In this document: piece after piece, positions 34,358 to 43,497 of the stretch
How the letters are laid out: every line of letters begins with the position of its first letter
Numbering within the stretch: the stretch's first letter is position 1
DNA from: Leptospira dzoumogneensis
Lineage (GTDB): Bacteria > Spirochaetota > Leptospiria > Leptospirales > Leptospiraceae
Direction: 5' to 3'
Assembly: GCF_004770895.1 (NCBI RefSeq)
Contig: NZ_RQHS01000018.1
Span: 124,001-188,000 of the forward strand
Length of the DNA stretch: 64,000 nucleotides
The notes under the pieces: generated by a model
Seen by the model: only the letters and a program-made list of their open reading frames with translations
Database searches by the model: none
Told to the model about the DNA's origin: nothing
Program-made: the position numbers and the translations under genes

Positions 34358-36049
34358 TCACTGTAATAATTCTCGGACCGGCATCCCCTGGCGGTTGATA
34401 AAATCGGGAAGTTTGTTTTTGATCCCTAAAAATACCAGATAGTAGATCTTACGCAAAACCGGATGAAATAAGATTTTGTCACGTAGTCGATAGCTGCTTC
34501 TATTCCTTAAAAATAATTTCAGTATCAATCCTAAAAACCAGGAAGGTTTGGACTTGGAGGCCTGGAATTGGAAGCGAAACGTTTTTGGATATTTCTTATG
34601 ATACTCTTTTGCAAGCCTTTTGGATTCGGCTAATAGAGAAGGATTTTCGGAGTAGAGTAGTTTTCTTGCGTTTAGAATGAGCTTGAATGTCTTTTTCTGG
34701 AATTGGGAATCATAGGGAAGGTCCAGTTTTTCAGAAATTTTTTTCATTCGAGGCAGATATGCAAACGCCTCTTCTCCTAATCGGACAGACTCTTTTGGAT
34801 TCGGATTTAAGTAAGAATATAAGGACCGAAAAGGGTCTGAAACCGTGATCTTGTCCCAGGTGATATGAAGAATCGGGGGGATCCGAACACGATGCATATA
34901 AAAACTTTGTCCGGCAAACCCGGGATCGTATAAAAGATGTAAGATCAAATTTTCACTTAATTGCAAAAATTCTAAAAATAGATCCGCATTCTTTTTGCCG
35001 TAAAATTTATTCAGTATCTCTTCTAAACTTCTTTCCGGTTTTGTGAACAACTGAACGGAAACGAATGTATTCAATTCATTCCAATAAGAAGAACCTTTTA
35101 AAAATGTGATATTTTTGAAGGAGGACCATCCTCCGGTTTGCGTCCAAACACTGATCCCTGCTATATTCGCTTTTCCTAAAAGTTCCGATCTGTATTTTTC
35201 ATACATCCATCCTACAAAGCTTGGATATTCCCCGAAACCTTCGTATTCTCTTCTGGCTTGTAATTCCAGAAGTTTAGGTCTATCGTCTTCGAAAAATAAC
35301 GGATTGATAGGAAGATATCTGAAAAAATCACCTTCTCCATATTTTAAGGAAATGATCAGTGATTTACTTTTGATGTTCTGAAATACTTTACGATATGTTT
35401 TAGGATTCCAGATCAAGTCCCCAATTTCATAGGCTCCTAATGTCCAAGTCCTGAATATTAATGTTTTATTATATTTTTCGAAAACGGGTAGGATTTGTTT
35501 TAGGAATGAGTTTGCCTGTTTAGGGTTTTTAAGAAGAAGTTTACTTCTAAAATCTCCCGTTACATCTACTCCGTCCGATTCACCGATCCTAAGAACAATT
35601 CCGGAAATTTCCGAAAAACTGGAAAATAGATCTTCTAAAGATTTTTTAAAAAGTTGGATGATCTTATCCAGATTTTCACCTGTATGTTCCAGAATAGAAT
35701 CATTGATGGAGAAAAAATCGCTGGTGATAAATACTTTCAGATCCTGGGAAGAAGCGATCTTAAATAGTTTTTTATACTTTTTACGATAGGATGCGATTTT
35801 ACGTTTTAGATCTTCAGGGTAAAAATCTCTTTCCGAGAGATAACACAGTTCATCCAAACTGATAGCGTTAAATCCTAATTTAGAAATTCTTTTAGTATAT
35901 CTATAAAAGGATTCTCTGACTCTTTTATGTTTTTTCTTAGAAGGAAGAGATGACTTCTCTAAATGAGCCAGAGGGGCCTTGGACCAATTTTGGTGTTTTT
36001 CTTTGGATTCCAGAAAGAAAGGAGCAGATCCATCTACGAGAGAAAGCAT
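34358..36049 (-). CDS. Glycoside hydrolase family 67-like protein
   Basis: A 563-residue protein with no signal peptide. The pattern suggests a TIM-barrel of the alpha-glucuronidase (GH67) kind: FNAISLDELCYL near 59, GIVLRIGESDG near 148, IFRTWTLGAYEIGD near 200, and ELQARREYEGFGEYPSFVGW near 262, which mirrors the GH67 ExQ..EY.G motif. A helical C-terminal half follows. Catalytic activity cannot be confirmed by eye. It starts one ribosome-site length after the DMT transporter gene, with GGAG inside that gene's stop, so the two are probably one operon. Confidence 0.55.
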   Translation of the reverse strand: MLSLVDGSAPFFLESKEKHQNWSKAPLAHLEKSSLPSKKKHKRVRESFYRYTKRISKLGFNAISLDELCYLSERDFYPEDLKRKIASYRKKYKKLFKIASSQDLKVFITSDFFSINDSILEHTGENLDKIIQLFKKSLEDLFSSFSEISGIVLRIGESDGVDVTGDFRSKLLLKNPKQANSFLKQILPVFEKYNKTLIFRTWTLGAYEIGDLIWNPKTYRKVFQNIKSKSLIISLKYGEGDFFRYLPINPLFFEDDRPKLLELQARREYEGFGEYPSFVGWMYEKYRSELLGKANIAGISVWTQTGGWSSFKNITFLKGSSYWNELNTFVSVQLFTKPERSLEEILNKFYGKKNADLFLEFLQLSENLILHLLYDPGFAGQSFYMHRVRIPPILHITWDKITVSDPFRSLYSYLNPNPKESVRLGEEAFAYLPRMKKISEKLDLPYDSQFQKKTFKLILNARKLLYSENPSLLAESKRLAKEYHKKYPKTFRFQFQASKSKPSWFLGLILKLFLRNRSSYRLRDKILFHPVLRKIYYLVFLGIKNKLPDFINRQGMPVRELLQ

Positions 36050-36053
36050 TCTT

Positions 36054-36920
36054 CTACTCCGTTTTTTTTCTGTATCTAAAAGATTCTAGAGCAGCGGCAA
36101 ATAAGATCAGAGTCCCGCCTATAAATTCTTCTTTTCTGGGAACCTCATGTAAGATCGCCCAAGCTAGAATTGCAGAATATACGGGCTGCACCGTGGATAA
36201 TAATCCTGCCGTTTTCACCTTCATCTTGAAGACGGATTTGATATAGAATGTATGTCCTACTGCAGTGAAAAATACTCCTAAAAGAACGATCAATCCCCAA
36301 TCTTGAGGAGTGATGAATAGATCCTCGAATAATAAAACCGGACTCAAGACCAAACATGTAACGGTGACTTGGTGGAACATGACTTGTGTGGATCCATGAC
36401 CCGAAAGATATTTTTTAGTGAGAATATTCCGGAATGCCATTGCCCAGGAAGATGCAAGTCCAAGGACCACTCCCAAAAGATATTTATTTTCTAGATCAAA
36501 ACTTGGGACGAGTATCCACATTCCAAATAGAACTAAGACTGCGAGTCCTAGATCCAAACTCCTGATCTTAGAAGGAAAGAATAAAGGTTCAAGCAATACT
36601 GTCCATACAGGATGAGTGAATAGTGTAAGCACCGCCACGGCAATTGTAGCTTCTTGTGCAGAAGCAAAAAAAGTAACCCAATGAAATGCTAAAAGTACAC
36701 CTAAAGAAAATGAGATCCAATTTTCTTTTTTAGTGGGGAAGAAGAATGGTCTTTTCCTAAACCAAAGAACGGAGCCGAGTAGGGTTGCCGCGAATAATGT
36801 TCTTCCCCAGGTGATTAGAGAAGGGGAATAAGAAAGAACCTGAGCGAATAATACGTTTCCACTGATCAAAATTTGGGAAACTTGGAATTCAAGATAGGTT
36901 CTAAGTCTGTTTTCCTGCAT
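36054..36920 (-). CDS. EamA/DMT-family transporter
   Basis: A 288-residue membrane protein of ten predicted helices in two EamA repeats (about 10-130 and 145-280). Typical features are WGRTLFAATLLGSVLWF near 34, FHWVTFFASAQEATIAVAVLTLFTHPVWT near 78-106, and TAGLLSTVQPVYSAILAWAILHEVP near 237 in the second half. The family exports metabolites such as amino acids; the substrate is unknown. It is probably co-transcribed with the GH67-like gene. Confidence 0.92.
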   Translation of the reverse strand: MQENRLRTYLEFQVSQILISGNVLFAQVLSYSPSLITWGRTLFAATLLGSVLWFRKRPFFFPTKKENWISFSLGVLLAFHWVTFFASAQEATIAVAVLTLFTHPVWTVLLEPLFFPSKIRSLDLGLAVLVLFGMWILVPSFDLENKYLLGVVLGLASSWAMAFRNILTKKYLSGHGSTQVMFHQVTVTCLVLSPVLLFEDLFITPQDWGLIVLLGVFFTAVGHTFYIKSVFKMKVKTAGLLSTVQPVYSAILAWAILHEVPRKEEFIGGTLILFAAALESFRYRKKTE

Positions 36921-37018
36921 CTGGCAGGACTAATTTCCGATGCCTATTTGGAACGGAAAGAAATTACTTTTGCGCTATAAATGATTTCTATGATTTGTAA
37001 TAATCAAGATAAGAAGAA

Positions 37019-37042
37019 GGATCCGGGCTTTCACCCGGATCC
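37019..37042 (-). terminator. Terminator of the desaturase gene
   Basis: GGATCCGGG-CTTTCA-CCCGGATCC, a perfect 9-bp stem, 24 bases after the desaturase stop. On the minus strand it is followed by TTCTTCTT. Confidence 0.8.
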
Positions 37043-37065
37043 CATACCAAAGAGGAATGTATTCT

Positions 37066-38136
37066 TTAAGCCGCTGTTAGGGCTTGCTCTTTACCCAAAC
37101 GATTTCCCCTGAAAATACTTCCGAAATCATTAAATCTGATCCCATAACGTTTCATAGCAGGGTGAACAAAAGGTGCCACCGCTTGTCTGAGATAAAAAGG
37201 CTGATTCACTACGAAGTGATGGATCCCATGAGTGCTTCCGAAATTAAAACAGAATAGATGGAGAGGAAATAAGAACCAACGATTCAGCACTTGAGTTTGC
37301 TCATGAAGTCCTTTCACATCTCCATAATAATGCATATTAGAAGAAACGACTTGGATGCTGGTTTGTCTGATCCAATTCGGGATGGTATAAACCACTGCTG
37401 AAATATTCAATAGATGGCGGACAGTATCCAACCAAGCCGGGACTTCTACAGGTTTTCCCAACAATTCATTTCCGATATAGAAAAGATTAATGAATAAAAA
37501 ATTATACCAGAGATGAAAATAGATCACAAGGTAAGGCCAACTGGAGCGAGTGATCTCACTTCTTTTAAACTTAGGGGCCTCTCTGCGTAGGGTGTGAGAT
37601 TGGAATAAGAAGGACATATTCCCGTCCATCATAGTGATAAAACGTTTTAGTCCGAATTTCATTCCGTTCCCGATGAGACGTTCTTCTATATCTTCTTTAT
37701 GGCCGGATACCTTATGATGAAGAGTATGGATCATTCTTCTATACCAAGGGCTCACTGTGTTACCGCGGAAGATCCAAACCGTCCAAAACATGAAGTTTTG
37801 GATCTTTAGATTATCCTTATAATATAAATTATGGATTAAGTCGTGTTCGACTTCGTGAAGAATGGAGGCAAGCACTCCGTTGGCTACGATACATGCCCAA
37901 GCAGGAATGATCCCTGCGATATAAAGTCCTGCAAACAGTATCATGCCCGCAGCGGAACCTAAGGTAATCGCAAGACCTAATTCATCTTGGTGTTTTAAGA
38001 ATTCGAATTTACCACGTAGTTTTCTGTCCCTGAATCGGATCCATTTCATGATCTTCTTACTTTTTTCCTTTTGGGACAATCTAGTATAAAGTTTGGTTGG
38101 AACCTGAGCGGTCGCTCTTTCTGCAATGGCGATCAT
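37066..38136 (-). CDS. Membrane fatty-acid desaturase family protein
   Basis: A 356-residue di-iron membrane enzyme. The ATG at 38136 follows GGAGG by six bases; an in-frame ATG 11 codons earlier lacks a site. Three histidine boxes are present: HEVEHDLIH near 99, HTLHH near 142, and HGIHH near 311, with four or more membrane helices between them. It would put double bonds into, or hydroxylate, acyl chains using oxygen. The exact substrate and position are unknown. It stands alone, divergent from nothing and followed by a terminator. Confidence 0.9.
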   Translation of the reverse strand: MIAIAERATAQVPTKLYTRLSQKEKSKKIMKWIRFRDRKLRGKFEFLKHQDELGLAITLGSAAGMILFAGLYIAGIIPAWACIVANGVLASILHEVEHDLIHNLYYKDNLKIQNFMFWTVWIFRGNTVSPWYRRMIHTLHHKVSGHKEDIEERLIGNGMKFGLKRFITMMDGNMSFLFQSHTLRREAPKFKRSEITRSSWPYLVIYFHLWYNFLFINLFYIGNELLGKPVEVPAWLDTVRHLLNISAVVYTIPNWIRQTSIQVVSSNMHYYGDVKGLHEQTQVLNRWFLFPLHLFCFNFGSTHGIHHFVVNQPFYLRQAVAPFVHPAMKRYGIRFNDFGSIFRGNRLGKEQALTAA

Positions 38137-38293
38137 CGGTTTCCTCCGTATTTGTTTTCGGTTGTCCATATCTTACGGAAATTTTTGGAAACAGTCGTCT
38201 CAATTGATCGAATGCAACTGCCGAATTTGTCCCAATCTATAAATTTTTACTAATCTGCTGTCGATACGCTTGGTTAGTTTGGTGCCAAACTGA

Positions 38294-39421
38294 TCAACTT
38301 CCTCTGAATTCGGAAGGAGTTTTGCCTGTGTGTTTTTGGAATGCTCTATGAAATGATGACTTTGTCGCGAATCCAACTTCGAATGCGATGTCCAAGATGG
38401 ATCTTTCCGGTTCTTTTTGTAGAAGTTCGCAAGCTTCTTTGATCCTATAATCATTCACAAATGCGGAGAAATTTTTTCCCAATTCCTGGTTGATCAGCTC
38501 GGAAACCTGGTGAGTGGAAAGCGCAAGTTCGTCTGCGAGATCTGCGAGCCCAAGCTTTTCGTCCCTGTATAATTTTTCTTTTTCCATGAGCTGGGTCAAA
38601 CTGTCTCTGAGTGCATGTCTATTCACTCCGGAGAGCAGGGAGCGCGCATATTTTTGTCTGGTTGCCTGGCTTACTTCTTGGAGAACTTGGAAGAATGCAG
38701 GTCGTTTGTGCCCGATCAGATAGGCGAGACAAAGGCTTACCCCCATCATTGCAGAGCATGCAAGAAGGAAAACAGGCGACTTGCTGGACAAGTAAACCGC
38801 ACCGAATCCAAGATTTATGAATGTAGAAATTACCATGAACGCCAAGATCCTGGCGGTCCATTCTTCTTGTAGTACCTCCCACCGAAGCAGGTCGGAACTT
38901 CCTTTTAGGATCAGAAATATATAAAAGATCAGGATCAGGATAGGAGAAGAAAGTAGGATCTCCCCCTCGTTCCAGCCGGTTTCTTTCAGGAAAGCGGAGA
39001 TCTTTTCTAAGATCCATTCTTGGGGAAGAAGGGACACTGCCAGGAAATATACGATCCATACAAGACCGGGCAGGATCAGATGTTTTTTCGGAAGTCCTAA
39101 ATAGGAGATATCTTCCGAATCTCTATCCTGGCTCACGCTATGAATTCCGAATAGGATGGGACCTACGGATGCGATTAGAGGGAATTGGATCAGTGAAATC
39201 CTGGGAAATTCTATATATAGACCGGAAACTAATAGTAGGAAACTGCCTTGTATTAAGCCCAAAATCAGGAAAATCAGGGCCAAAAGCCTGTTTAGAGCTG
39301 ACTTATTCTCCATAACAAGCTGCCCAAGAGACATTAGAATTCCGAGTGCAGTTCCGAATTGGGTGATTGCCCAAAGGATCTGGAACCAAGTCCCCGGATT
39401 GTAGTAACTATGACTTCCCAT
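38294..39421 (-). CDS. Membrane-anchored AraC-family regulator (7TM + HTH)
   Basis: About 375 residues. Seven predicted membrane helices fill residues 10-240, then an AraC-type DNA-binding domain ends the protein (LADLADELALSTHQVSELIN, RSILDIAFEVGFATKSSFHRAF, HTGKTPSEFRGS). Such proteins sense a signal in or at the membrane and act on DNA directly. The start is uncertain. The longest frame begins at 39472, but its first codons form a TTGACA promoter element, so MGSHSYYN at 39421 (or MPPD at 39436) is more likely. No clear ribosome site precedes either. Confidence 0.85.
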   Translation of the reverse strand: MGSHSYYNPGTWFQILWAITQFGTALGILMSLGQLVMENKSALNRLLALIFLILGLIQGSFLLLVSGLYIEFPRISLIQFPLIASVGPILFGIHSVSQDRDSEDISYLGLPKKHLILPGLVWIVYFLAVSLLPQEWILEKISAFLKETGWNEGEILLSSPILILIFYIFLILKGSSDLLRWEVLQEEWTARILAFMVISTFINLGFGAVYLSSKSPVFLLACSAMMGVSLCLAYLIGHKRPAFFQVLQEVSQATRQKYARSLLSGVNRHALRDSLTQLMEKEKLYRDEKLGLADLADELALSTHQVSELINQELGKNFSAFVNDYRIKEACELLQKEPERSILDIAFEVGFATKSSFHRAFQKHTGKTPSEFRGS

Positions 39422-39443
39422 TGAGTCTGGAGGCATGGCAGGG

Positions 39444-39472
39444 AGAATGAAAAAAACTGAGCAAGTTGTCAA
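39444..39472 (-). promoter_or_regulatory. Candidate sigma-70 promoter of the membrane AraC gene
   Basis: On the minus strand, a perfect -35 TTGACA (39472-39467) is followed after 17 bases by CATTCT as a poor -10. Predicted transcription start is near 39437, which would give a very short leader to the ATG at 39421. Confidence 0.4.
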
Positions 39473-39874
39473 GGATTCCGTTTTGGATTCGGAGCCGTTC
39501 CTACTGAGATGAATTTTGTAGTCACTTCTACAAGTTAGAACAAAATCTAGAATAAATTTTATAAAACGATCGTTTAATTTAACCTATCTCCCAAGGGATA
39601 GAAAGGTAGTTTCGTTTTTTGTAATATAGTTTTAATTCGAATGGACAAAATCGAAGTCTCAAAAGATAGATTGAGACCTCCAATCGAAAAGACCTATATT
39701 GAATAACAATTGTTATTTTAAAAATACAGAAAAATCATCCGGAAACTTTTTATAGAGTCTCGCTTATTTTTTTTCAAATGCCTGGGAAATATAAGCCTGA
39801 TATAAGCCCGCTTTATGTAGCGATCGCTATGCTGTCCACACTTGGAAAGAAACTGTTAGGATAAGCTAATAGAT
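39473..39874. other. Intergenic region upstream of the giant lipoprotein pair, with palindromes
   Basis: No gene is supported. AAACGATCGTTT at 39564-39575 and AATAACAATTGTTATT at 39702-39717 are perfect palindromes and could be operators. The core AACGATCGTT appears again at 47428-47437, in front of the regulator gene that follows the pair. The region is AT-rich. Confidence 0.45.
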
Positions 39875-42800
39875 ATGAATATAAAGAAAGCACACATTCT
39901 TTTCTCGCTTTGTTTGGCTCTGGGGATGGGCTGTCAGGCAGGTGGTGAGAAATCAAGCGCGGATACTTTTTACGATAATATCGATTATAAGGGAATTCGC
40001 CTTTTTAATTTGTTCGATGATTATCCTTCCATCAAATCAGGTTTCCAAAGTTTAGAACCTATTCATTTCAATCTTAAATTAGAGTCCTCTATGACTATTC
40101 CTTACAGAGAGGATATCGTAGGATTCTTAAGAGTTTCCGGAGATCTTCTTCTTAAACCGGAAGCTCATGTGCGTCAGTCTCTTGTCAGAGTTCATTCTCT
40201 TTTGGATCGTATAGAGAACGCACCGAATAACGCATTCGATACACTTCAACCTTGGTTGGAAGCATTACGCAATTATCGTAAACCTGTACTTCGTAATATG
40301 GCTCCGCTTAGCCAGACTGCTTTGAAATACATGTATACTACGTATTCCAAAGAAGTTATGGAAACCAAGTTTAAAGAGGTTTCTGCAATATTAAAAGATC
40401 CTGAAATTAAGATCCTTTTTGTGGAATTGGAAGATGTGCTAGACAAGGCAATCAACCGAAACGCGAATGCGAAACAGGCAATCAAAGGTCTTTTACAAGG
40501 AATGGTCGATCCTTCTCTTATTGCTGATAGAGTAATGAAAGAAAAATTGATCCAGATGATTTCCGCGGTAGGAAAGTCGTTTCGCCAAAGAGCGGGTTTT
40601 AGCGACGCTAAGTCTTCTGAAACCGTTCTGAAAAACTTAGTAGTTAATTTAGAAAATTATTATACTGCTGCGAATCCTGACGGAGACTCCGATCCGGGGA
40701 ACGATGATTATACTTTATATTCCGATCCAACCTTTGCGGATTATAGAGATGCCACATATCCGGCTGAGTTAGGAGCGATCTTATCCGAATCATTCCGTTA
40801 TTTAAGACCAATGCTTGGGAAGGGTGGAAACTTTACAGCAGATCCTAATGTTCTTCTTTCCTTGGAAATGGCGAAGAACTTTGCAAAGTTCGATTTTTCT
40901 TCTAGTATAACCGGGGTTGATAACTCTTTAAGAGAGCTAGTCCGATTGGATGCGAACGGTCTGGACAGATCTAATCCTGCAAATATTACTAGCAGTCCGG
41001 TCACTGCTCTTGAATCGCTAATGTTCATTCTCACTTTGTCGGACGTATACGGATATCGTTGGGCAGATCTTAATAGTAACGGAACAAAAGCATTAGAAAC
41101 GGATGGTTCGAACGGCGGACCGATGACAGGCGGAGTGCTTACCGTAGGTGATAGTATTTACTCCATGAATTCTACTATGACCGGATCGATCGGGATTAAA
41201 GAATTCATGAAACAAAGTGCTAATGACGGAGCCGTTTATAAAAACGGGGACGCAAGTACACCTTCTCCTTTGATAATAGGATTGAATACCCCCACTTTAA
41301 CCTTGCTGGAGGCTCCGGATCCAAGCATTATTCCTGCTGCGAACGATCCGGTTTATACTAAAACAATTCCTTTTATCATGAAATTGATCCGGACAATTTT
41401 GGTATCCGGTGGTGGGCCGTATTATAATAAAAACCGCACTGATTCGAATGGAAACGTATATACGATCGATGGAAAACTTTATAAAGACTCGAATGGTGTA
41501 GATCAGATCTATAAGGAATCTTGGAATACTTCTGAATATAGGATCAAAGTATCCAATACAGGAAGCGGTTCCTGCACAGGTGGAACAATCTGTAAATGGG
41601 TAGGTCCTGGAGGAAGAGAAACAAATGCGGTCGTAGCCAATAACTCTTTCACTCCGGTTGCTGCAGGGGCAAATGCTTCCGGTGCAAGGGGATGGAGCAT
41701 TCCAGTTTGGGAAATTGCAAAAGATAATGCTACGGAAAGAGCCGTAAACACAGACGAAGAAGCGATCTATAAGAACTTCCAGTGGCTTCTTCATGAAAAA
41801 CGTATGGTTGCTGTGATCCCGCTTCGCGCTTCTTTGGGAACGGGAGTTCCTTATAAAATGGCGGCTTTCGTAACTGTGGTAGCAAATGGTTTGACCGGTC
41901 TAATGAGCGCAAGACCGGTTTTGGACGCTACCAGCACTGTTTGTGGGGAAACGAAAAATGCGATCTGGAGAGAGAAAAATACATTCCTGAAACCGGGATG
42001 TGCAGGTCCTTCTCAACCTAATTTTAAAGTTCCAGGAGTTCCGATCTTACAAGAAAACTATTCCGATATTCCTGGCGATAGTATGTTCTATTTGGAAGCC
42101 TGGGATTATGGTACAAGTGGAACCGGTTCTCTTACATTCAATAGTTTAGGAGATGCTTCCGTTTATAGTATCTTCTATCCGGATCCGGACGGATACGGAG
42201 TTCTACCTCAGGTGATTGCGGCAAACTTTGCTGTGATGGAAAGATTGTCCTTTTTGACTCCTGACAAAATTTTACCATCCGGGCCGAATGTCGCTCTATA
42301 TGGAAAATCGGTAGATGAATCTTGGGAACAAAGAAATAGACTTCTACCTTTGATACTTTCTCTTGCATGGTCTCTGGACGACCAAGCAAGCCCAAGTTTG
42401 AATAAAAACCCGTTCCAAATTTTAACAGGACTGAGTGCTGCTTTAACTAGGCCGCTACTCGCTCGTATCCAAGATCCTTCATCAAGTACTCCGGGGACTA
42501 CGATCGATGTTGTGAAAATAGTCAATGTAGATTCCGATATTCGAAGTAACTCCTCCACTGAAGAGGAATATTTTTTCCGTTATTTAGATCCGGTAACAAG
42601 TAAACCGGTACGTTCTCCACTTTCCGTCCTCGCAGAGAATGAAAGAAGATACCAAGACGGTCTTTTGAATCTCATTTCAAGAACGGATCTTTTAAGCACT
42701 TTCGTGCAAATGCTGGCCGAAATGGGAAAACCGGAAAGAGCAAGCGGAGCTCAAATTACTTTTCAGGCGATCGCAGATCTGATGGGTGAGATTAAACTTT

Positions 42801-43492
42801 CGAACGAAAGTCCTACTCCGATCCAATTTAATCTTCAAGCCTATCTGGGTGAGATCCGAGATATGGTTGCCACTTTCCCTGATTCAAGGGTTACGAATAT
42901 TTACGATCCGGAATGGGATAGGTTAGGAGTATGGGCAGTCCGTATCCGAGATTATTTCGATCCGGATTCAGTATATAGTCTTATCTCTACCTTGGATTTT
43001 TCTATGGATATGATCATAGACAATGTCCCTACAAACGCTCAGCTTACGGCTGTTGTGGATCTTTTGGGCGGACTTGTTCTTGATAATACCAATACACAAG
43101 ATTACTTAATTACGAATTTATTAAGTGTAGATACTGCCGACTTGGCGCAAGTCTCCGCTCCTTACGGAAGAAGCACCGTGGGAGTGTTGATGGGAATAGT
43201 TAAGACAGGTGAATTCTACTCTTATTTAGAAACGGATATGAGAAGTCCGTATTCACTCAAATCCATATTCAAAGACGCCAAAAGACTTTTGATGTCGGAT
43301 ATGATACAAACACAAAGAGAAGACGAAAGCTCACTGATCTATACGGCAGGAGTGTTGATGGGTATTTTTGCGGATCTTGCTTCAACGGGTAAAAAACAAT
43401 TCCCGGATGGGTTCGTATTCTACGACAGATTTAACGAAGATGAAAACTCGGACACCTATTGGGATAGGTTCGTTACGGTATTCACCCGGTGA
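39875..43492 (+). CDS. Very large lipoprotein (1205 aa), function unknown
   Basis: Signal sequence and lipobox LGMGC (Cys20) mark an exported lipoprotein of 1205 residues. The sequence is mostly helical and soluble with scattered Asn/Asp-rich turns (NPDGDSDPGNDDYTLYSD near 270; ADLNSNGTKALETDG near 395 that looks like a calcium-type DxDxxG loop). No family was recognised with confidence. The stop codon overlaps the region of the next gene's start, which also encodes a giant lipoprotein, so the two are an operon and may form one complex on the cell surface. Confidence 0.85.
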   Translation: MNIKKAHILFSLCLALGMGCQAGGEKSSADTFYDNIDYKGIRLFNLFDDYPSIKSGFQSLEPIHFNLKLESSMTIPYREDIVGFLRVSGDLLLKPEAHVRQSLVRVHSLLDRIENAPNNAFDTLQPWLEALRNYRKPVLRNMAPLSQTALKYMYTTYSKEVMETKFKEVSAILKDPEIKILFVELEDVLDKAINRNANAKQAIKGLLQGMVDPSLIADRVMKEKLIQMISAVGKSFRQRAGFSDAKSSETVLKNLVVNLENYYTAANPDGDSDPGNDDYTLYSDPTFADYRDATYPAELGAILSESFRYLRPMLGKGGNFTADPNVLLSLEMAKNFAKFDFSSSITGVDNSLRELVRLDANGLDRSNPANITSSPVTALESLMFILTLSDVYGYRWADLNSNGTKALETDGSNGGPMTGGVLTVGDSIYSMNSTMTGSIGIKEFMKQSANDGAVYKNGDASTPSPLIIGLNTPTLTLLEAPDPSIIPAANDPVYTKTIPFIMKLIRTILVSGGGPYYNKNRTDSNGNVYTIDGKLYKDSNGVDQIYKESWNTSEYRIKVSNTGSGSCTGGTICKWVGPGGRETNAVVANNSFTPVAAGANASGARGWSIPVWEIAKDNATERAVNTDEEAIYKNFQWLLHEKRMVAVIPLRASLGTGVPYKMAAFVTVVANGLTGLMSARPVLDATSTVCGETKNAIWREKNTFLKPGCAGPSQPNFKVPGVPILQENYSDIPGDSMFYLEAWDYGTSGTGSLTFNSLGDASVYSIFYPDPDGYGVLPQVIAANFAVMERLSFLTPDKILPSGPNVALYGKSVDESWEQRNRLLPLILSLAWSLDDQASPSLNKNPFQILTGLSAALTRPLLARIQDPSSSTPGTTIDVVKIVNVDSDIRSNSSTEEEYFFRYLDPVTSKPVRSPLSVLAENERRYQDGLLNLISRTDLLSTFVQMLAEMGKPERASGAQITFQAIADLMGEIKLSNESPTPIQFNLQAYLGEIRDMVATFPDSRVTNIYDPEWDRLGVWAVRIRDYFDPDSVYSLISTLDFSMDMIIDNVPTNAQLTAVVDLLGGLVLDNTNTQDYLITNLLSVDTADLAQVSAPYGRSTVGVLMGIVKTGEFYSYLETDMRSPYSLKSIFKDAKRLLMSDMIQTQREDESSLIYTAGVLMGIFADLASTGKKQFPDGFVFYDRFNEDENSDTYWDRFVTVFTR

Positions 43493-43497
43493 GAATA

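Noticed and set aside
41297..41794. 165-codon open frame on the minus strand
   Set aside because: Antisense to the first giant lipoprotein; Cys/Ile/Arg-rich composition typical of shadows.
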